Source of the DNA: Aquila chrysaetos chrysaetos
Taxonomy: Eukaryota; Chordata; Aves; Accipitriformes; Accipitridae
Direction: 5' to 3'
DNA length: 64,000 nt
NCBI RefSeq assembly: GCF_900496995.4
Contig: NC_044012.1
Span: 22,730,759-22,794,758 of the forward strand
Position numbers and translations under genes: made by a program. Position 1 is the stretch's first letter; each line of letters starts with the position of its first letter. This document shows, one piece after another, positions 60,401 to 64,000 of the stretch. The notes under the pieces are model-generated. The model did not search any database, was not told the DNA's origin, and worked only from the letters and a program-made list of their open reading frames with translations.

Positions 60401-63173
60401 GATGCAGGACCCCATGCAGCTCCAGGACCCCCAGGCACTGCGCCCAGGAGTCCTGGCATTTCCCTACCTGGTGGGAGTGGAGAGCTGCCAACCCCAACCC
60501 ATGGCAAGCTGTCGCTGTGCCCCTCAGGGGCTCCTTGCCTCCAACCACCCAACCATGGGGAGCCCCAGCACTTACGTCAGGCCCTTCTTGAGAGCTTCGT
60601 ACACCTCGTCCAGGCGGTTGGGCTGAGGCACCTTGGGTGGTGGGGATTTGTGGGACATTGAGAACATCCTACTGACCCTGGAGCCAGTCTTGCGGGAGAC
60701 GGTGGGGGTGAAGGGCGAGAGGTTCCTGGGGAGAGAGGCAGGCAAACCCGGGGCAGCCGGCATCAGCACACAGCACTGGGGTCTGCCTGAGTGCCCCAGC
60801 CTGCCAGGCACCCTGTCTTGAGACAAGAAGGAGCTCTGGGATGGAGGCCAGGTCTGCCCAGACCTGCCTGCCTCTCCCAGGACTCCCCAGCAGCCAGTCT
60901 AACCAGCCAGCAGGGCTGGGTGAGACGGGGCCATAAAGCTGGGCAGCGTTGCCTGCACCACATGCCCCCAGTCCCCCCAATGCATTTGGCTGCCCCGAAG
61001 CCATGGGAAGGACAAGGAGAAACCCATGAAGCTGGCAGTGGAGAAGAGCAGAGAATTAACCCTGTCCCAGCAGGGTCAGACAGGCTGGCTGTGGGGTAGC
61101 CTCTGCAGAGGTGTGGGTGTCCCAGGCACCAGTTGGAGGGAGCAAAGGTAAAAGGGGCTGGCACCAGCCGGAGCTAAGCTGCGCTCCTGGAGTGCCTGTG
61201 GGGGCATCTCTGGCCCTGGCCACACTCCGAAGGGGCCATGCTCTGCTCCATTGCCAGCACCTCAGGTTGCCAGGGGCATGGAGATGCTCCCTGTGGTCTG
61301 GGCACTGTGGCAGGGTGACACATGCCACCATCGGCTTGCTGCCCTGCCACCGTGCACTCCCAGGGAGAGGCAGAGATCCCAGTGGGTGGCAGCATGGTAG
61401 CATCCTAGGGACAAGCAGTCCTGTCACCCCATCATACAGTGCAGCGACATGGGGCAGGGACATCCTCACTGATGCTATGCCTCTCCAGATGACACCAAAC
61501 CAGCTGTATGGAGCTGCTGGCTGCCTATTGCCTCCACCTGCCCCACTGCTGCCACGAGGACCTTCCCCAGCCAACCTGAAGGGATACTGACCCAGCGGCC
61601 GGGACCCAAACACCACCCTTCCTGCCTTGTGCAATGGAGTCGCTCCCCAGCCTAGCGAGCAACGCCCCACTCAGACCGGCTCTTCCCTTCCTCCTTCCAG
61701 CTCACCGTCGTGCCACCGGTGCCTAGGAGACACCCTGGGCTCCTTCGTTCCCAGCCCCGGGCCGGACCTCCCATCCTGTGCTGCTCTTTGCAGGAGTGGC
61801 CAAAAGACTTCCCCGAATCATTGGCGGCGGGGGGGGGGGGGGGGGGAAATGAATGTCTTGGCCTTCTCCCAAGCCAGAGTGATGGGTAAATGCTTGATTT
61901 CCACCATCCCTCCTCATTCCCGCCCTCCAGGGCGCCTGGAGGCATCTCCCACAAGCATCTCCCCACCAGCCACTTGGCTGCAGGCATGCAAAAGTCATCC
62001 TGCTTCTCTGTCCCCAAGCAAGCCCCTCTGGCACCCCCAGGTCCAGCAACATGCCCATGGCCTGGGAAGTGTCACTTGGCCCAGAGGCTGGACAGGATCC
62101 AGGGACAAGAGCCAAGCAGGGCTGGAGGTCTGCTCCCAGACATGGGGAGGCTCTACCTGCGCTTGTGCCCACCCAGTGAAGGTGCCCATAGCCTGGCAAG
62201 GCAGCTTGGCACTGCTTTCCCCAGCCCTTTGGCTAAGACATGTCTCTCCCCAGGCACCGGTGGGAGCACTGGGAGGTAAGGAGGCTGACTGGGTGCTAGG
62301 AAAAGGGATTAAAAGTATTAAAATGCCATAGTCCCACAGCCCAAACCCATGGCATGCCCATGTCCCGAGAACCACCTGTGAGAGGGTAGCCAGGAGCTAG
62401 GGGTGGTGCGGAGGAGGCTGGCAGGGATGAGCAGCACGTGGGGTAGTTCTCACCGATGTGAGGTTCAGCAGAGAGGAGGAGGAAGGGTATGATGGGACCA
62501 TAACATCGCCAGCGGCTGGAGAGGATGAGTAGGGAACGGCTGCTCCTCGCAACGCAGCTGACGGGCAGCCAATAAAACCTTTCAGCAACACGTTTGAAAT
62601 GACCCGGAGGAAACCCTGATTCACGCCAGCACTCAAATCCCAAAACCGGCCGCCGCAGGATGTCAAGGCCGTCGAGACACAATGCTTCAAAGCCACCCCA
62701 GCTCCTTCACCACACCCATTAAACATGAGATGGTCACAGGGAAGCTCTTAAGAGCTGGTTGAGGAACGAGGGTAACTACACCTGCCTCATCCATGCTCTG
62801 GTGGTAGCAGCCACAGGGCTGCAGGGTCCTCACCCAGGCTGGGACCCGGCACAGTGGAGGGTTGGGGTGGTGGGCTCTGTCTCCCATCTGGCCTTGATGC
62901 TCCATGCAGCCCCCCGTACAACATCCCCTGGGTACCACAAAGATCCCTGAGGGAGATGCCAGGCAGCGGGTCAGGAAGGTGCCTCAGGATGCGCAGCAGG
63001 TCCCACCACCGTGCCCAAGCCTGTCCCCATCCCCATCCCTCACGGCATGCAGCATGAGCACCCATCTCCTACCTGAAGGGCCGGTCGGCCGTCGAGTTCA
63101 CTCCTGCAAAGGACTGGCTCCTATTGATCTTGGTGACGAGGACTCGGCGCTGCGGGCGCACAGACAGTGACAT
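51353..63173 (-). CDS. RIPOR1: RIPOR1 (FAM65A), Rho family-interacting cell polarization regulator (spliced CDS, 21 exons, 1043 aa)
   Basis: A Rho effector. In mammals it binds active RhoA/RhoC through its N-terminal region and links them to MST-family kinases for Golgi reorientation and cell polarity. CDS exons (minus): 63173-63073, 60725-60576, 60238-60160, 59841-59818, 59292-59239, 59119-58967, 58879-58816, 58737-58694, 58481-58356, 58138-57990, 57759-57630, 56378-55563, 55269-55130, 54749-54575, 54411-54276, 54106-53945, 53804-53646, 53278-53082, 52973-52890, 52581-52491, 51450-51353. Phases join throughout (3132 nt). Residues 1-360 hold the conserved FAM65 N-terminal region, with [26 protein letters not shown] and the [21 protein letters not shown] stretch. 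Residues 360-630 are a disordered linker, and about 735-1030 are helical ARM/HEAT-like repeats ending SMASTAF. The linker is shorter than in human (about 1220 aa). The start is the family Met; an upstream exon adding residues cannot be excluded. Confidence 0.97.
52491..52581 (-). CDS. RIPOR1: RIPOR1 coding exon 20
   Basis: 91 nt, [20 protein letters not shown] then [10 protein letters not shown]. Acceptor cctgcag|GCCAAG, donor TGCG|GTGAGT. Confidence 0.97.
52890..52973 (-). CDS. RIPOR1: RIPOR1 coding exon 19
   Basis: 84 nt, [20 protein letters not shown] then CAALGCLK. Acceptor cccccag|GCCCTC, donor CTGAAG|GTGAGA. Strongly conserved HEAT-like repeat. Confidence 0.97.
53082..53278 (-). CDS. 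RIPOR1: RIPOR1 coding exon 18
   Basis: 197 nt, [20 protein letters not shown] through [13 protein letters not shown]. Acceptor ccctgcag|CACTG, donor CAACGG|GTACGT. HEAT/ARM-like helices. Confidence 0.97.
53646..53804 (-). CDS. RIPOR1: RIPOR1 coding exon 17
   Basis: 159 nt, [29 protein letters not shown] and MMELAEE. Acceptor ccctcag|TGTGTG, donor GAAG|GTGAG. Confidence 0.97.
53945..54106 (-). CDS. RIPOR1: RIPOR1 coding exon 16
   Basis: 162 nt, [25 protein letters not shown] and RHPGLADA. Acceptor tccccgcag|TGGTG, donor GCCG|GTGAGC. Confidence 0.97.
54276..54411 (-). CDS. RIPOR1: RIPOR1 coding exon 15
   Basis: 136 nt, [20 protein letters not shown] then [15 protein letters not shown]. Acceptor ccttgcag|AAGCTG, donor GAAG|GTAAAG. 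Helical repeats. Confidence 0.97.
54575..54749 (-). CDS. RIPOR1: RIPOR1 coding exon 14
   Basis: 175 nt, from [10 protein letters not shown] to [20 protein letters not shown]. Acceptor cttgcag, donor CTGCTG|GTGAGG. It begins the C-terminal helical repeat region. Confidence 0.96.
55130..55269 (-). CDS. RIPOR1: RIPOR1 coding exon 13
   Basis: 140 nt, [20 protein letters not shown] and LESFSFLN, then an acidic tail. The acceptor ctctgcag|CAG is a NAGNAG pair, so the leading Gln may be optional. The donor GAAAG|GTGCAC is non-ideal. Confidence 0.95.
55335..55562 (-). repeat. 40-bp minisatellite in a RIPOR1 intron, reaching a splice donor
   Basis: Copies start at 55341, 55381, 55421 (near identical, each with GGCACTGCCATCAGGGATGG), 55461 (two or three changes) and 55501 (more diverged). 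A degenerate sixth partial unit from 55541 runs into the donor of exon 12. On the RIPOR1 sense strand each unit has runs of four or five G, so the array can form G-quadruplexes. It sits in the intron between coding exons 12 and 13. Confidence 0.92.
55563..56378 (-). CDS. RIPOR1: RIPOR1 coding exon 12 (large disordered linker exon, 272 codons)
   Basis: 816 nt, acceptor cctccccag|AACATG, donor CTGCTG|GTGAGG. It begins [18 protein letters not shown] with a serine-rich [13 protein letters not shown], contains [19 protein letters not shown] (conserved), and ends with [20 protein letters not shown]. Between these lies low-complexity Ala/Glu/Pro sequence in place of the long Thr-Pro repeats of human RIPOR1. 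Confidence 0.96.
56790..57025 (+). repeat. degenerate CACCAGCACCA minisatellite in a RIPOR1 intron
   Basis: About 230 bp of short, variable units built on CACACCAGCACCA, CCATGCCAGTGCCA and related words, in the intron between coding exon 12 and the cassette exon. Open frames across it encode Cys/Trp or His/Thr strings and are not genes. Confidence 0.8.
57288..57428 (-). CDS. RIPOR1: candidate RIPOR1 cassette exon (47 codons, in frame)
   Basis: 141 nt between acceptor ttctgcccaag|AGCCCG and a strong donor CGC|GTAAGT, phase 0 on both sides, open throughout. It would insert 47 residues beginning [20 protein letters not shown] (predicted helix) between AFY (358) and NMLRR (359), making a 1090-residue isoform. 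Codon use and GC match the flanking coding exons. The human main isoform as I know it lacks this segment. Coding status is inferred from frame, splice sites and helix-like composition. Confidence 0.6.
57630..57759 (-). CDS. RIPOR1: RIPOR1 coding exon 11
   Basis: 130 nt, [18 protein letters not shown] and [20 protein letters not shown], ending in phase 0 at TAT|GTAAGT. Serine/threonine-proline sites suit phosphorylation. Confidence 0.97.
57990..58138 (-). CDS. RIPOR1: RIPOR1 coding exon 10
   Basis: 149 nt, [20 protein letters not shown]...[12 protein letters not shown]. Acceptor tctccag|GTGACG, donor TGGAA|GTGAG, with the last two bases forming Asn with the next exon. Confidence 0.97.
58356..58481 (-). 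CDS. RIPOR1: RIPOR1 coding exon 9
   Basis: 126 nt, 42 codons, [17 protein letters not shown]...EFLSIK. Acceptor cgccag|ATC, donor ATCAAG|GTACAG. It starts a C2-like beta-rich segment conserved in RIPOR1-3. Confidence 0.97.
58694..58737 (-). CDS. RIPOR1: RIPOR1 coding exon 8 (44 nt)
   Basis: Encodes [14 protein letters not shown]. Acceptor cttgcag|GACTGG. The donor GAG|GTTGGT is weak (T at +3), yet phase and protein match place it firmly. Confidence 0.93.
58816..58879 (-). CDS. RIPOR1: RIPOR1 coding exon 7
   Basis: 64 nt, acceptor ccccag|AACATG, donor ATGAAAG|GTAAC. Encodes [20 protein letters not shown], ending in a split Gly codon. Confidence 0.96.
58967..59119 (-). CDS. RIPOR1: RIPOR1 coding exon 6
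   Basis: 153 nt, 51 codons, from [18 protein letters not shown] to GYKEYTE. Acceptor cttgcag, donor ACGGAG|GTGAGG. Helical, strongly conserved. Confidence 0.97.
59239..59292 (-). CDS. RIPOR1: RIPOR1 coding exon 5
   Basis: 54 nt, 18 codons, [18 protein letters not shown], from acceptor ttttccag to donor AGCAAG|GTGAGA. Part of the conserved helical N-terminal domain. Confidence 0.97.
59818..59841 (-). CDS. RIPOR1: RIPOR1 coding exon 4 (24-nt microexon)
   Basis: Only eight codons, GFLYDLDK, between acceptor ctcctccag and donor AAG|GTAAGC. The peptide is conserved in vertebrate RIPOR1 and joins NSRL to QVKS in frame, so the exon is real despite its size. Confidence 0.95.
60160..60238 (-). CDS. 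RIPOR1: RIPOR1 coding exon 3
   Basis: 79 nt, acceptor gcccccag|AGCCTAC, donor CGCCTG|GTGAG. Encodes AYLEVHQ...[11 protein letters not shown], a predicted coiled-coil stretch. Confidence 0.96.
60576..60725 (-). CDS. RIPOR1: RIPOR1 coding exon 2
   Basis: 150 nt, acceptor ctccccag|GAACCTC, donor CTGAC|GTAAGT. Encodes SRVSRMFS and [19 protein letters not shown], strongly conserved in RIPOR proteins and leading into the N-terminal coiled-coil region. Confidence 0.96.
60726..63072 (-). other. RIPOR1: RIPOR1 intron between coding exons 1 and 2
   Basis: A GC-rich 2.3-kb intron. Apart from the G18 tract at 61829-61846 I recognise nothing. An alternative promoter or first exon for a shorter isoform could lie here, but no motif decides it. 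Antisense open frames here (for example 61627-62331 plus) lack domains. Confidence 0.55.
61829..61846 (+). repeat. poly-G tract, 18 nt, in RIPOR1 intron
   Basis: An uninterrupted G run between GGCGGC and AAATG in the intron between coding exons 1 and 2 of RIPOR1. Confidence 0.8.
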
Positions 63174-63199
63174 CGTTGAGTGTGACCTGGAGGGCCTCC
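63073..63199 (-). CDS. RIPOR1: RIPOR1 exon with start codon (coding from 63173)
   Basis: Acceptor gtgccccgcag|GGAGG at 63200-63201, donor TTCAG|GTAGG at 63072. The ATG has A at -3. It encodes [10 protein letters not shown] and NRSQSFAGV, the conserved N-terminus. The acceptor shows at least one further 5' exon, outside or near the window end. The frame stays open upstream of the ATG, so an N-terminally longer isoform is possible. Confidence 0.88.
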
Positions 63200-64000
63200 C
63201 TGCGGGGCACGAGAGAGCGGGGTCACCAGCAGCAGGGTGGGGAAACACATGCAGGCAGGGCTGCCACTGAGACCAGGACAGGAACGGCACCCATGGACCA
63301 GGGTGGCTACGGCACCCATGGGCTGGGGCAGACGTAGCACTCATGGGCTGGGAGCCTTCCCTCCCTCTCAGCCCAGGGATGCTCCCGGTGGCACTGGGGA
63401 CACAGGTCCCATGCTGTCCCCAGTAATGCTGTTGGTGCCCTGCCCTGGGTGAAGCAGGGCTCTGGATACCATGAGCACTTGGTGGGGACAGATGGACAGA
63501 TACATCCCAGCTTGGCCCCATGGGAGCCACAAGAAAGGGCTGATGCCCAATGCCTACCATGGCCCTTCCTGGACACAACCATGGCAAACCCTCCGCTGTG
63601 CCCCAGCCCGGCCACCTCCTCCTGAACCCCACCTTGTCCCATGTCCCGCTGTCATCCGTGCCACCCCACTGCAGGGGCAGGAAGGGCGCGGGGCCAGACC
63701 TGGCCGCCCAACCCTTCGCTGTCTCCACACTTGCTTCCGCTTGCTCCAGCGACCAGGAGGGAAACCCACAGGCAACAAAGTGCTTTGGAAAGTCCCCAGC
63801 TTTGCCAGGAGCTCTGCGTCGGGGAAGGAAAGGCCGAGCCATTCCCTGTCAGACCCTGGAAAGTCCGTGCAGGCAGCACGTGTCCAGCCCCACAGCTGTC
63901 GCAGCCCTGCCCTCTGCTTCTGGCAGTGCCAGAGGGTGCCAGGAGCCCTGAAACTACTGCCTGTACCTGCCTGTCCCCACAGCGGCCAGTGCAGTCGATG
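63200..64000 (-). other. RIPOR1: upstream RIPOR1 sequence, probably intron or promoter
   Basis: The acceptor at 63200 means that an upstream exon exists. A 257-codon frame runs through this stretch in frame with the start, but its translation has no known RIPOR1 similarity and crosses the acceptor. Two kappa-B-like sites occur (63787-63796 GGGACTTTCC on the minus strand, 63858-63867 CGGACTTTCC). Confidence 0.4.
63787..63796 (-). promoter_or_regulatory. consensus kappa-B-like motif upstream of RIPOR1 start exon
   Basis: GGGACTTTCC on the minus strand matches the NF-kappa-B consensus. A near copy, CGGACTTTCC, lies 71 bp upstream. Function is unknown, and a 10-bp motif can occur by chance. Confidence 0.2.

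Noticed and set aside
63174..63842. 257-codon frame as an N-terminal extension of RIPOR1
   Set aside because: It crosses a good acceptor at 63200 and its upstream translation is unlike any RIPOR1 N-terminus. A short extension from a spliced upstream exon remains possible.

Overview
This is nuclear DNA from a vertebrate, most likely a bird. The repeats I can recognise are almost all CR1 LINEs, including one copy with the typical CR1 3' end of short ATTCTATGA/ATTCTGTGA repeats. I see no Alu, L1 or B1-type sequence. The two genes have the avian/amniote architecture and share an orientation, as they do in mammals (RIPOR1 upstream of CTCF). The species cannot be fixed from the sequence alone.

The layout reads from high to low coordinates because both genes lie on the minus strand. 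RIPOR1 (formerly FAM65A) occupies about 63.2 to 50.5 kb. I reconstructed 21 coding exons whose lengths and phases join without a break (3132 nt, 1043 aa plus stop), from an ATG at 63173 to a TGA ending at 51353. One further in-frame candidate cassette exon lies at 57288..57428. About 6.7 kb of intergenic sequence follows, with CR1 remnants and a striking perfect hairpin at 49709..49779. A dense CpG island (about 42.5 to 44.2 kb) carries the CTCF promoter and non-coding exon 1. A 22.5-kb first intron leads to the ten coding exons of CTCF between 21036 and 7233 (2187 nt, 728 aa plus stop, every splice phase checked). The CTCF 3' UTR runs to a poly(A) signal at 5867..5872. The first 5.8 kb of the window lie downstream of CTCF. 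They hold an old CR1 copy, a small tandem repeat and one unassigned candidate exon.

CTCF encodes the 11-zinc-finger architectural and insulator protein of the nucleus. RIPOR1 encodes a cytoplasmic Rho effector linked to cell polarity and Golgi positioning. They are neighbours by conserved synteny and not by shared function. CTCF has an open CpG-island promoter with YY1-, E2F- and ATF-like sites. It may also have a short upstream ORF, carried by a candidate second non-coding exon, that stops one base before the main start codon. RIPOR1 lies in GC-rich, minisatellite-rich sequence.

No tRNA, rRNA, CRISPR array or virus-derived gene was recognised. I found no clear new biological system. The observations most worth checking are the 71-bp perfect hairpin, the RIPOR1 cassette exon, the 40-bp minisatellite running up to a RIPOR1 splice donor, and the upstream ORF abutting the CTCF start.
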